DNA of 64,000 nt from Aurantimonas coralicida_A (GTDB taxonomy: Bacteria > Pseudomonadota > Alphaproteobacteria > Rhizobiales > Rhizobiaceae), in the NCBI RefSeq assembly GCF_036016755.1, contig NZ_JAYXIH010000008.1, positions 1 to 64,000 of the forward strand, read 5' to 3'. The notes beneath the pieces were generated by a model. The model worked only from the letters and a program-made list of their open reading frames with translations. It searched no databases and had not been told where the DNA came from. Position numbers and translations under genes: made by a program. Below, one piece after another: positions 27,566 to 36,340 of this stretch (positions within the stretch are counted from its first letter, which is position 1; each line of letters opens with the position of its first letter).

Positions 27566-27596
27566 TTGACAATTTTTTCCTTCGCCATTCTATAAC
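27566..27596 (+). promoter_or_regulatory. Probable sigma-70 type promoter
   Basis: TTGACA at 27566-27571 and TATAAC at 27591-27596 stand 19 bp apart in an AT-rich patch upstream of the MmgE/PrpD gene. The spacing is slightly long but both hexamers are close to consensus, so this is the likely start of the operon that runs to the isopropylmalate-dehydrogenase-like gene. Confidence 0.5.
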
Positions 27597-27731
27597 GACG
27601 AACGCCTGTCGCGGCAGTTCCAGCACCTGGCCGCATCCTTCGCCAGGCTCGCCGATGTCGCGATGGGAGTTGGATATCGTCCCACCGCATGGGCGCGAAG
27701 GATCGACCGCAGCCTGATTTCTGGAGTTCTC

Positions 27732-29099
27732 ATGCCTGTTCCTCACGTCACCGGCCCCCTCGCCGAATGGATCGTCGCCGTCAAGGACGATGACATTTCC
27801 CCGCAGGTCCGCCGTGAAGGCGTGCGCACTTTCGTCAATTGGGTCGGCTGCGCCGTCGGCGGGGCAACCCACCCGACGGTGGATGCCGCCATCAGGGCCG
27901 TGGATCCCTTTTCCGGCCCGCGCATGGCGACGATCCTGGGGCGTGGCGAACGGCTGGACGTTCTGCATGCCGCACTCGTCAACGGCATCTCGTCGCATGT
28001 TCTCGATTACGACGACACGCATCTGAAGACGATCATCCATCCGGCCGGACCGGTGGCGTCGGCCCTCTTGGCCTTGAGCGAAACCCGTCCGATGAGCGGA
28101 CGTGCCCTGATGACCTCGATGCTGGTCGGGATCGAGGTCGAATGCCGCATCGGCAATTGCGTCTATCCCGAGCATTACGACCGCGGCTGGCACATCACCG
28201 GCACGACCGGGGTTTTCGGCGCGGCAGCCGCGGTCGGACACGCCATCGGCCTGAACAAGACCCAGATGCAGTGGGCGCTTGGCTTGGCGGCCACCCAGTC
28301 CTCTGGCCTGCGCGAGATGTTCGGCACCATGACGAAAAGCTTCCATCCCGGCCGCGCTGCCCAGAACGGGGCCATGTCGGCCCTTCTGGCCGAGGCCGGG
28401 TTCGACAGTTCGCTGCAGGGCATCGAGGCACCGCGCGGTTTCGCCAACGTCTTGTCGACCAAGCAGGACTATGGCGAAATTCTCGACGATCTCGGCACGC
28501 GATGGGAAGCCGCGCTGAACAGCTACAAGCCCTTCGCCTGCGGAATCGTCATCCATCCGACCATCGACGGTTGCCAGCAGATCCGGAGCGAGATCGGCGA
28601 CAAGGTCAAGGACATTCAGTCCGTCCACCTGACGACGCATCCGCTGGTTCTCGAACTGACCGGCAAGACCGCGCCGCGCACCGGCCTGGAAGGCAAATTC
28701 AGCGTCTATCACGCCGCCGCGAGCGCGCTGCTTGATGGGGATGGATCGCCCACCGCCTTTACCGACGACCTGGTCGGCCGGCTGGACATCGTCGCGCTCC
28801 GCGACCGGGTCAGCGCGACCGCCGATCCCGCCTGCCATGAAGCCTCGGTGGACATCGACATCGTGTTCAATGACGGTTCGAAGCTGCACAAGCGGATCGA
28901 GCGCGCGATCGGCAGCCGGGAACGTCCGCTCACTGACGACCAGCTCAACGTGAAATTCCTCAATCAGGCCGAGTTGGTTGTCGGCGCCGAGCAGTCGCGC
29001 CGAATCCTGGACATGTCCTGGGCGATCGAAAGCATGAGCGAAGCAGCGGACTTGGCGGAGGAAGCAGCCGCTCAACGGATTTCCACGGCCGCCGAATGA
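27732..29099 (+). CDS. MmgE/PrpD family protein
   Basis: Protein of 455 residues of the MmgE/PrpD family, which includes 2-methylcitrate dehydratase, cis-aconitate decarboxylase and iminodisuccinate epimerase. Family features include HVLDYDDTH near residue 90, GTTGVFGAAAAVGHAIGL and SFHPGRAAQNG. The ATG at 27732 is used because GGAG precedes it. It overlaps the next dehydrogenase gene by four bases. The exact reaction cannot be decided from the sequence; context suggests a hydroxy-, alkyl- or imino-dicarboxylate. Confidence 0.85.
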   Translation: MPVPHVTGPLAEWIVAVKDDDISPQVRREGVRTFVNWVGCAVGGATHPTVDAAIRAVDPFSGPRMATILGRGERLDVLHAALVNGISSHVLDYDDTHLKTIIHPAGPVASALLALSETRPMSGRALMTSMLVGIEVECRIGNCVYPEHYDRGWHITGTTGVFGAAAAVGHAIGLNKTQMQWALGLAATQSSGLREMFGTMTKSFHPGRAAQNGAMSALLAEAGFDSSLQGIEAPRGFANVLSTKQDYGEILDDLGTRWEAALNSYKPFACGIVIHPTIDGCQQIRSEIGDKVKDIQSVHLTTHPLVLELTGKTAPRTGLEGKFSVYHAAASALLDGDGSPTAFTDDLVGRLDIVALRDRVSATADPACHEASVDIDIVFNDGSKLHKRIERAIGSRERPLTDDQLNVKFLNQAELVVGAEQSRRILDMSWAIESMSEAADLAEEAAAQRISTAAE

Positions 29100-30202
29100 C
29101 GCCCTCGCCCCGGAAGGACGCGCTCAGGATCGGCATTCTGGAAGGCGACGACATCGGCCACGAGGTGGTACCGGCCTCGGTCGAAATCGCCAGGGCTGCC
29201 GCCGACAGGGCCGGATTGACGATCGAATGGACCGAGGTTCCGATCGGGCGTCGCGCCCTCGATACGCATGGCCACACCATGCCGGAGGGGACGCTGGAGA
29301 CGCTCGGCACCCTTGATGGCTGGATTCTCGGGCCGATCGGCCATCGCGACTATCCCAAGGTCGCGGAGGCGATCAATCCGCATCCGATCCTGCGCAAGCA
29401 TTTCGACCTGTTCGCGAATGTGCGTCCGACCCGTTCCTTTCCCGGCATCGGCTGCCTGCATGACGACATCGACCTCGTCATCGTGCGCGAAAATAACGAG
29501 GGCTTCCAACCCGATCGCAACGTCGTCATGGGATCGGGAGAATTCCGCCCGACAAACGACGTGACGATCTCGGTCCGGGTGATCACCAGCGAGGGGAGTC
29601 GCAAGGTCGCGCGCGCCGCGTTCGAGATCGCGCGCTCGCGCCAGAAGCGCCTAACGCTAGTCCACAAGAATACGGTCTTCAAGCTCGGCTGCGGCATGTT
29701 CGTGGACAGTTGCTACGAAGTGGCGGCAGACTTTCCCGAGGTCACCGTCGACGAAGTGATCGTCGACACGATGGCGATGCGCCTGATCCGCGATCCCCAG
29801 AGCTTCGACGTCGTGGTGACGACCAACATGTTCGGCGACATCCTGACCGACGAGGCCGCGGGCCTCGTCGGCGGGCTCGGCATGGCGCCCGGCCTGTGCA
29901 TCGGCCGTGGCGCGATCGCGATGGCGCAGGCCACACATGGTTCGGCGCCGGACATCGCCGGACAGGGGATCGCCAATCCCTTCGCCATGATCGAATCGAC
30001 ACGAATGCTGTTCGACTGGCTCGGCCGTCGCCGAGCCATCCCCGCGGCCATCGACGCCGCCGCGCTGATGAAACGCGGGATCGACCATGCGCTGTCGCGG
30101 GCCGAAACGCGGACGGCGGACATCCGCGGTACCGGAACCCAACGCGCCATGATCGACGCGGTCATCGCGGGGGTACGAGAAAAGGGCGCTCTAGCACTTT
30201 GA
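29096..30202 (+). CDS. Isocitrate/isopropylmalate dehydrogenase family enzyme
   Basis: Beta-decarboxylating dehydrogenase of 368 residues. Family features are LEGDDIGHEVVPA at the N terminus, substrate-binding Arg and Glu residues (NVRPTRSFPG, VRENNEGF), Lys in HKNTVFK, metal-binding Asp residues in VTTNMFGDILTDEAAG and the adenine loop HGSAPDIAGQGIANP. It would act on a 3-substituted malate or tartrate-like acid. LeuB itself is usually in a leucine operon; location next to MmgE/PrpD argues for a catabolic paralogue. The last codons (GALAL) lie within a copy of the intergenic repeat. Confidence 0.88.
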   Translation: MTPSPRKDALRIGILEGDDIGHEVVPASVEIARAAADRAGLTIEWTEVPIGRRALDTHGHTMPEGTLETLGTLDGWILGPIGHRDYPKVAEAINPHPILRKHFDLFANVRPTRSFPGIGCLHDDIDLVIVRENNEGFQPDRNVVMGSGEFRPTNDVTISVRVITSEGSRKVARAAFEIARSRQKRLTLVHKNTVFKLGCGMFVDSCYEVAADFPEVTVDEVIVDTMAMRLIRDPQSFDVVVTTNMFGDILTDEAAGLVGGLGMAPGLCIGRGAIAMAQATHGSAPDIAGQGIANPFAMIESTRMLFDWLGRRRAIPAAIDAAALMKRGIDHALSRAETRTADIRGTGTQRAMIDAVIAGVREKGALAL

Positions 30203-30250
30203 TTGCGCATCGGAACGATCTGAAAACCGGGTTCCGTCCTTCGTCCGAAG
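30187..30250. repeat. Palindromic intergenic repeat, copy B
   Basis: CTCTAGCACTTTGATTGCGC is followed by an AAAACCGGGTTCC core and TCGTCCGAAG. It matches copy A at 8597-8664 in the same orientation. It overlaps the stop codon of the upstream dehydrogenase gene, so the repeat supplies its last few codons. Confidence 0.6.
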
Positions 30251-30407
30251 ATCTCGCTCACCGCGGTTTTGAGGTGTTGCGGTCTGCGAACATGTGACCG
30301 GCGTTGCGTCACACCGATTTGCTCCGGCTGGATCAAGAGCTTTTGCGTATCGCATGACATTTCACGTAGAAGCTTCGGAACACTTTCGATCCAGGAAGGC
30401 TCGCTCA

Positions 30408-31133
30408 ATGTCGGTGACGGACGCTTCGCAAGCCAGAGACGAACTCACCACGCTTCAGACCTCCTCGCTCGCCAGTGCGGTCGAGAAGCAGATCGAGCAT
30501 CTGATTCTCGGCGGGGAGCTCCAGCCGGGTGAGCGCTTGAACGAGTTTCAACTGGCCAACCGTTTCGGCATGAGCCGGGGTCCCTTGCGCGAAGCGATGC
30601 GCAGCCTCCATGCGAAGGGCTTCGTCGACGTCGTGCGCAATCGTGGCGTATTCGTCCGCCAGATTCACGTCGAGGAAGCGCTGGAGATCTACGATCTGCG
30701 CTCGGCGATCTTCGGCCTCGCGGGGCGACTGCTCGCCGAGCGGGTGACCGACGACATGATGCGTCGGCTCCAGAGTTACCTCACGCGGATGGACGAGATC
30801 GCAGCCAAGAGCGACTTCGACGCATATTATCCGATGAATCTGGAGTTCCATTCCTACCTCGTGACGTCGGCCGGAAACCGGACCTTGGTCGGCGAATACC
30901 GCAGCCTGGTCAACCGGCTGCATCTGTGCCGCGCGCGAACCCTGGTTCAAGCCAAGGGGCTGTCGGTGTCGAACAAAGAACATCGCGAGATGGTCGAGGC
31001 TTTGGCTTCCGGCAATGCGGATCGGGCGCAGGAAACCTTCTTTCGGCATGTCCAAAAGGCCAAGCTCAGGTTTCTGTCGACCTTCGACGAGGCGACGATC
31101 GGCGCTACCGACACGAGCGCCCGCGAACGATGA
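30408..31133 (+). CDS. GntR-family (FCD) transcriptional regulator
   Basis: Protein of 241 residues: winged helix with FGMSRGPLREAMRSLHAKGFV recognition segment split over residues 50-75, then an FCD domain with metal-ligand His residues (NLEFHSYLV, NKEHREMVEA). The ATG at 30408 is chosen, with AGGAAGG upstream. It lies between the MmgE/PrpD pair and the dehalogenase remnant, so it probably controls that catabolic cluster. Confidence 0.88.
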   Translation: MSVTDASQARDELTTLQTSSLASAVEKQIEHLILGGELQPGERLNEFQLANRFGMSRGPLREAMRSLHAKGFVDVVRNRGVFVRQIHVEEALEIYDLRSAIFGLAGRLLAERVTDDMMRRLQSYLTRMDEIAAKSDFDAYYPMNLEFHSYLVTSAGNRTLVGEYRSLVNRLHLCRARTLVQAKGLSVSNKEHREMVEALASGNADRAQETFFRHVQKAKLRFLSTFDEATIGATDTSARER

Positions 31134-31212
31134 TCACCGCGGGCCTTCCGAAACCGCCCTGCCCGCTGTTCGATGCGCGCGTCGGCAACCGTATGTCTGA
31201 CTGGAGACCGGC

Positions 31213-31894
31213 GTGAAAAAGCTGATTACCTTCGACGTTTACAGCGCGCTGTTCGACATTGCCGGCAGCATCGCGCCGCGTGTCGCGTCCCGCCTGTCTC
31301 TGTCGGAGACAGACGCGCGGGCGTTTTTCGCCCTCTGGCGCGACAAGCAGATGGAGCGGCTGCAGCTCAGCAACTCGCTCGACGGCGAGCGGGTCCCGTT
31401 TCGCGACGCGACGCGGCAGTCCTTCGACTATGCCGTCCGCCTGCACCGCCTCGAAGCATCACCCGACTTACGCGAGGAACTGGTCGCGGCGTGGGATGAA
31501 ATCAATCCGTGGCCGGAGGCCGAATCCGTCGTGCGAGAGGTCAAGGATCGCGGCTATCAGACGGCCATCCTGTCCAACGGGGACGAGGCCATGCTCAAGG
31601 CCGTCGCCAGCCGCATTGGCGACCCCTTCCGATCACGTCTTCTCGTCCGAGCATGCTGGCCGCTACAAGCCGCATCCGGCCGTCTATCGCCTGCCGCAGC
31701 AGCGGCTCGGCCTCTCACCCGCCGACATATTGCATGTCGCCGGCAGCCGGACCGACGCCCTCGGCGCGGCGGCGGCCGGTCTGGAGTGTTTTTGGTCGAA
31801 TCGAGCCGACGATGCCGTCCTCGATCCACGCTACGCGCCGACCTACGACCGCCGCGATCTGACGGATCTAACGGCCATCCTTCAGGCTTCGTAG
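31213..31894 (+). pseudogene. HAD type II (haloacid dehalogenase-like) gene with a +1 frameshift
   Basis: The first 140 residues read as a type II HAD hydrolase (nucleophile Asp8 in ITFDVYSALF, then ILSNGD). After IGDPF at about 31629 the frame breaks, and the next frame resumes exactly with DHVFSSEHAGRYKPHP and GSRTDALGAAAAG, ending at 31894. One extra C in the CCCCTTCC run explains this. Without it the gene would encode about 226 residues, the usual length of (S)-2-haloacid dehalogenases. It starts with GTG behind GGAGA. Either a true frameshift or a sequencing error. Confidence 0.8.
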
Positions 31895-31972
31895 GCCTCC
31901 AGGCACATCAAGACAGTTGCGTCAAAGGCGAACGAATGTCCGGGCGCCCGCTCTCATCTGCCCCGGCCGGCA

Positions 31973-32998
31973 TCACGCCAGCGCCTTGGCCTTTCGAAAC
32001 GAGACCAGCCGGCGGCTGGTTTCGTCCCACAGGACGAGCGGCACGCTGCGAAGGCTATCGCGCAGGGTGATCCGGCCGACCTCGCTCAGTTCTGGATGAT
32101 CCCTCAGGATTTCCGGAAGCCGATAATAGGGCACGCGGCTGGCAAGATGGTGCACGTGATGGATGCCGATATTGCCGGTGAACCACCGCAGGACACCCGG
32201 CAAATCATAATGTGACGAACCGTGCAGCGCCGCCTCCTGGAACTCCCAATCGGAGCCCTGCGACCAATGCGTTTCCTCGAATTGGTGCTGCACGTAAAAG
32301 AGCCAGACGCCGATCGAGGCCGCCAGGATGACGATCGGCAGATGGACAAAGAAGAACGGCCCGACACCGCCGAGCCAGATCATGGCGGTCGCCAATAAGA
32401 CGACGCTCAGATTGGTCGCCATCGTCGAAATCCAGGGCTCGGCCCCCGCGCGCATCATCCCGATCGGCAATCGTTGCTCGAATAGAAACAACCAGATCGG
32501 CCCGATGCCGAACATCACGATCGGATGGCGATAGAGCCGATAGCGCAGCCGGCCCCAACGCGACAAAGCCTTATATTCCGCCACCGTCAGCGTCATGATG
32601 TCGCCGACGCCGCGTTCATCGAGATTGCCGGTCGAGGCGTGGTGCTTGGCGTGCATGCGCCGCCAATAGTCGTAGGGCGTCAGGGTCAGGACGCCGATCG
32701 CGCGGCCGGTCCAGTTATCGAAATGTCGATTGGCGAAGAAAGATCCGTGGCCGCAATCATGCTGGATGATGAACAGCCGCAGCAAAAAACCGGCCGCCGG
32801 GATGATCAGGAGCAGTCCCCACCAGATCCCGTAGGAGACAGCGGCGAACGCCAGTGCCCAGAGCAGGGCAAACGGGACCAGCGTGATCGCGAGCTCGATC
32901 GCACTACGGGTCCGTCGCGGCTTGCGGTAGTTGGACAGGACTTTCGGCCAGACGGGCTCGCGAACACCCGTCGTGGACGGTAGGTTATTGGTTTTCAT
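31973..32998 (-). CDS. Membrane fatty acid desaturase (acyl-lipid type)
   Basis: Membrane protein of 341 residues with the three histidine boxes of the di-iron desaturases: HDCGH at 80-84, HAKHH at 116-120 and HHVHH near 280, and four to six hydrophobic segments. It resembles bacterial delta-12/omega-type acyl-lipid desaturases (FADS family), which introduce double bonds into membrane fatty acids. It overlaps the stop codon of a small upstream reading frame by four bases. Confidence 0.88.
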   Translation of the reverse strand: MKTNNLPSTTGVREPVWPKVLSNYRKPRRTRSAIELAITLVPFALLWALAFAAVSYGIWWGLLLIIPAAGFLLRLFIIQHDCGHGSFFANRHFDNWTGRAIGVLTLTPYDYWRRMHAKHHASTGNLDERGVGDIMTLTVAEYKALSRWGRLRYRLYRHPIVMFGIGPIWLFLFEQRLPIGMMRAGAEPWISTMATNLSVVLLATAMIWLGGVGPFFFVHLPIVILAASIGVWLFYVQHQFEETHWSQGSDWEFQEAALHGSSHYDLPGVLRWFTGNIGIHHVHHLASRVPYYRLPEILRDHPELSEVGRITLRDSLRSVPLVLWDETSRRLVSFRKAKALA

Positions 32999-33192
32999 CG
33001 ACGTTTAGGTTCCCGGTTCTCGGCACGCACAAACAACGGCGCACCCGAGATGGTGTTCCAGATGATGGAGTAAAATCCTCGGCCATGATTCATGGCCTGT
33101 ATGTCCTGTAGCACTGAAACACGCTCTTTGCAGTCGTTTTCGGCGCGCCCCGTTCCGCGAGGTCTTCGACATTGCGGGCAGGCGCCGAGCAT
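32995..33192 (-). CDS. Possible small protein upstream of the desaturase
   Basis: A 65-residue frame whose TGA overlaps the desaturase ATG (ATGA), as in translational coupling, and which has AAGGG eight bases before its ATG. The sequence has one CPQC pair and an aromatic segment GFYSIIWNTISG. I recognise no family. It may instead be an untranslated leader; the rest of the gap up to the recJ stop at 33369 holds nothing I can identify. Confidence 0.3.
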   Translation of the reverse strand: MLGACPQCRRPRGTGRAENDCKERVSVLQDIQAMNHGRGFYSIIWNTISGAPLFVRAENREPKRR

Positions 33193-33368
33193 TGCCGCCC
33201 TTAGCGGTCAAGCGTTTCGGCCGGTTTGGACAGGAGTTGTGACGCGTGCGCTCTCGGTAATGTGCTCGAAAATGATCGGCATTGTTGATCGTATCGAGGC
33301 ACCTCGCGACGCTCGGCCTGCGCCTCGACAAGCTCCACCGTCCATGCCCCCTTCCGCATAGCCCCCGA

Positions 33369-35159
33369 TCAGTCGAACGCTTCGGCGAGGTCGATCAGCC
33401 GAAAGCGCACATCCTCGCGGCCCCGGAAGCGATCGAGCGACAAGGTGCCGGCCGCATGAATAGGCCGATCCCGCGCCGCCAGAAGCCGCTGCCCCACATC
33501 GGTTTCGGCAGCCTTGAAGGCGATGGCCTGGACGCTGGCTCCATCCGCGCCCCGCAACGTTGCCCGGACATGCCCCTTGCCGACGATCGAGGACGACGCG
33601 ATTCGGTGCCGGGCGAGGGCGAAGATCGGCACGGCGTGTCCCGATCCATAAGGCCCGGCCCGTTCGATTGTAGAGTAGAGATCCGGGGTCAGCCCCGCGG
33701 CGCTGACGGCGCCATCGATCTTCAGGGATTCCCCCTCGCGTAACGCCGCGACCGCGTTCGCTGCGCCGACTTCGAGGAAGGCTCGAAAATCACCGAGCCG
33801 ATCCTTTTGAACGGTGATACCCGCGGCCATCGCGTGCCCGCCACCTTTTTCAAGCAGGCCAGCCGACACCGCCTCACGCACCAGCCGGCCGAGATCGAAG
33901 CCGCCGATCGAGCGACCCGACCCGGTTCCTCGCCCTGAGCCGTCGAAAGCGATGGCGAAAGCCGGACGGCGATGGCGCTCCTTTAGCCGCGCCGCGAGCA
34001 ATCCGACGATCCCTGGGTGCCATTCACGCGATCCGGCGACCAGAATCGACGGTCCCTCCCCGCCACCGATTTCGGCCATGACCTCGGCTTCGGCCTGTTC
34101 GAGCATGACGTGCTCCATCGCCTGCCGCTCTTCGTTCAACACGCTCAGATGCGCAGCGAGTTCCTCCGCCTCACCGGCATCATCGAGGCAAAGCAGGCGG
34201 CTGCCGAGCGACGCATCGCCAATCCGCCCACCGGCATTGATCCGGGGACCAAGAAGAAAGCCGAGGTGATGGCATTCGACCGGCCCCGACAAGCGGGCGA
34301 CACGCGCCAGCGCGGCGAGACCGAGATTGTGCTGGCCGTGCATCACCCGCAATCCCTGCACGACGAAAGCGCGGTTGAGGCCGACCAGCGGCACCACGTC
34401 GCAGACGGTCGCGAGCGCCACGAGGTCGAGCAGGCCGAAGACGTCCGGCAGACTCGCCTGCGCCCGTCCGCGACGGCGCAATTCCCTCGAAATAGCGACC
34501 AGCGTCATGAAGACGACGCCAGCGGCGGCGAGATGCCCAAGTCCCGACAAGTCGTCCTGGCGGTTCGGGTTGACGAGCACCGCGTCGGGAAGCTCGGGGC
34601 CGGTCTGGTGGTGGTCGAGGACGACCACGTCGACACCCGCCTGTCGGGCAGATTCTATCGCCTCGAAACTGCCAGTGCCGCAGTCGACGGTGACGATCAG
34701 CGTCGCGCCTGCGGACGCCAGTTCCCGCATCGCGGCGGGATTCGGACCGTAACCCTCGGTGATCCGGTCCGGGATGCGGATCGTCGCGTCAATACCGAAA
34801 TGCTTCAGATAGCGCCACAAGAGCGACGACGACGCGGCACCGTCGACGTCGTAGTCGCCGAATATCGCGACCGCCTCCTGCCCCTCCACGGCATCGGCGA
34901 GGCGCGCTGCGGCGGACTCCATGTCCGTCATGGTGGACGGATCGGGCATCAGGTCGCGGATGCGCGGATCGAGAAAGGCGGTGGCGTCGGCCTCGGCCAC
35001 TCCGCGCGCTGCGAGGACGCGGCAGACGATATCGGGCAGCGCCAGAGTCTGGGCCATCTTCAGCGCCGAAGCCTCGGCGCGTTCGTCGAGGGCGTTCAGC
35101 CAACGGCGACCACCGATCGAGCGGTCTACGGCAAGGAAGGTGCGGGCAGATGTGGCCAT
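33369..35159 (-). CDS. recJ: Single-stranded-DNA exonuclease RecJ
   Basis: Protein of 596 residues of the DHH superfamily: motif I GDYDVDGAASSSLL, VTVDCGTGS, the DHH motif VVVLDHHQTG, GRIGDASLGSRLL, and a DHHA1 region with GGGHAMAAGITV. RecJ degrades single-stranded DNA 5' to 3' in recombination and mismatch repair. The ATG at 35159 is used. It is the last gene of a minus-strand run alaC-like - hom - glpX - recJ, an order common in alphaproteobacteria. Confidence 0.93.
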   Translation of the reverse strand: MATSARTFLAVDRSIGGRRWLNALDERAEASALKMAQTLALPDIVCRVLAARGVAEADATAFLDPRIRDLMPDPSTMTDMESAAARLADAVEGQEAVAIFGDYDVDGAASSSLLWRYLKHFGIDATIRIPDRITEGYGPNPAAMRELASAGATLIVTVDCGTGSFEAIESARQAGVDVVVLDHHQTGPELPDAVLVNPNRQDDLSGLGHLAAAGVVFMTLVAISRELRRRGRAQASLPDVFGLLDLVALATVCDVVPLVGLNRAFVVQGLRVMHGQHNLGLAALARVARLSGPVECHHLGFLLGPRINAGGRIGDASLGSRLLCLDDAGEAEELAAHLSVLNEERQAMEHVMLEQAEAEVMAEIGGGEGPSILVAGSREWHPGIVGLLAARLKERHRRPAFAIAFDGSGRGTGSGRSIGGFDLGRLVREAVSAGLLEKGGGHAMAAGITVQKDRLGDFRAFLEVGAANAVAALREGESLKIDGAVSAAGLTPDLYSTIERAGPYGSGHAVPIFALARHRIASSSIVGKGHVRATLRGADGASVQAIAFKAAETDVGQRLLAARDRPIHAAGTLSLDRFRGREDVRFRLIDLAEAFD

Positions 35160-35214
35160 GGAGCTTGTTCTGGCGAAGCGGGGCCGGACGTGCAACCCGC
35201 CCGGCGGCTTTTGC

Positions 35215-36204
35215 TCAGAGGCCGAATTTCGATCGGCCGTGATGCTGCGCCCGCACCTCGCGAATGGTGCGCGAGTGCGACCGCATCACCAGCGTGTGGG
35301 TGGTGATGCGGTCGCGGTAGAAGCGAACACCGTCAAGAAGGTTGCCATCGGTCACGCCGGTCGCCGCGAAGATGACATCGCCAGCAGCCATCTCCTCGGC
35401 GCTATAGACCCGGTACGGATCGGAGATGCCCATCTTTTCGGCACGCGCGCGTTTCTCGTTGGTGTTGAGCTGCAAGCGCCCCTGCATCTGCCCACCGGTG
35501 CACCGCAGGGCCGCCGCCGCCAGCACGCCTTCCGGCGCGCCGCCGATGCCCATATAGATGTCGATGCCGGTTTCCTCTGGATCCGTCGTATGAATCACGC
35601 CGGCCACGTCGCCGTCGCCGATCAACCGGATCGCCGCGCCCACCTCGCGCACCGCTTCGATCAGCGCCGCATGCCGCGGGCGATCGAGTATGCAGGCGGT
35701 GATTTCCGAGACCGCAACGCCCTTGGCCTTCGCCAGGGCCTGCAGGTTTTCCTCCGGCGAACGGGACAGATCGACGATGCCGTCGTCGTACCCCGGACCG
35801 ATCGCGATCTTCTCCATATAGACGTCGGGGGCGTTCAGGAGGCTGCCGCGCACCGCCATGGCGATCACCGCCAGCGAGTTCGGCAGGTTCTTGGCACATA
35901 CCGTCGTGCCCTCGAGCGGATCGAGGGCAATATCGACCTTCGGGCCGTCTTTGGTGCCGACTTCCTCGCCGATGAACAGCATCGGCGCCTCGTCGCGTTC
36001 GCCTTCCCCAATGACGATGAGTCCGTCGATGGCGAGCCCATTCAGTTCGCTGCGCATGGCGTCGACCGCCGCCTGATCCGCGGCCTTTTCATCGCCGCGT
36101 CCGCGCAAATTCGCCGCGGCGACGGCCGCCATTTCGGTCACCCGGGCGATTTCGAGAGTGAGAACCCGATCCAGCGTTTCGCCGCCGCTGCTGCTGTCGG
36201 TCAT
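35215..36204 (-). CDS. glpX: Class II fructose-1,6-bisphosphatase GlpX
   Basis: Protein of 329 residues of the GlpX family with metal- and phosphate-binding motifs GEGERDEAPMLFIGEEVG and DIALDPLEGTTVCAKN, and later CILDRPRHA and GIGGAPEGVL. It hydrolyses fructose-1,6-bisphosphate (and often sedoheptulose-1,7-bisphosphate) in gluconeogenesis. The ATG at 36204 follows AAGGGA. It lies between hom and recJ. Confidence 0.93.
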   Translation of the reverse strand: MTDSSSGGETLDRVLTLEIARVTEMAAVAAANLRGRGDEKAADQAAVDAMRSELNGLAIDGLIVIGEGERDEAPMLFIGEEVGTKDGPKVDIALDPLEGTTVCAKNLPNSLAVIAMAVRGSLLNAPDVYMEKIAIGPGYDDGIVDLSRSPEENLQALAKAKGVAVSEITACILDRPRHAALIEAVREVGAAIRLIGDGDVAGVIHTTDPEETGIDIYMGIGGAPEGVLAAAALRCTGGQMQGRLQLNTNEKRARAEKMGISDPYRVYSAEEMAAGDVIFAATGVTDGNLLDGVRFYRDRITTHTLVMRSHSRTIREVRAQHHGRSKFGL

Positions 36205-36340
36205 GTCCGTTCCCTTCATGGCCAACCCCACACGATTCGATCCCGCGTCGGATTACAAGCCTGATATGCCCGGCGACGGTGAAAACGCAATGTCATCCGC
36301 CTGGCGCGGATGGCAACGCCGCCAGGCAGAGCCGCCCCTG

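Noticed and set aside
33092..33361. 89-codon plus-strand frame between desaturase and recJ
   Set aside because: Arg/Pro-rich, no ribosome binding site or family features.
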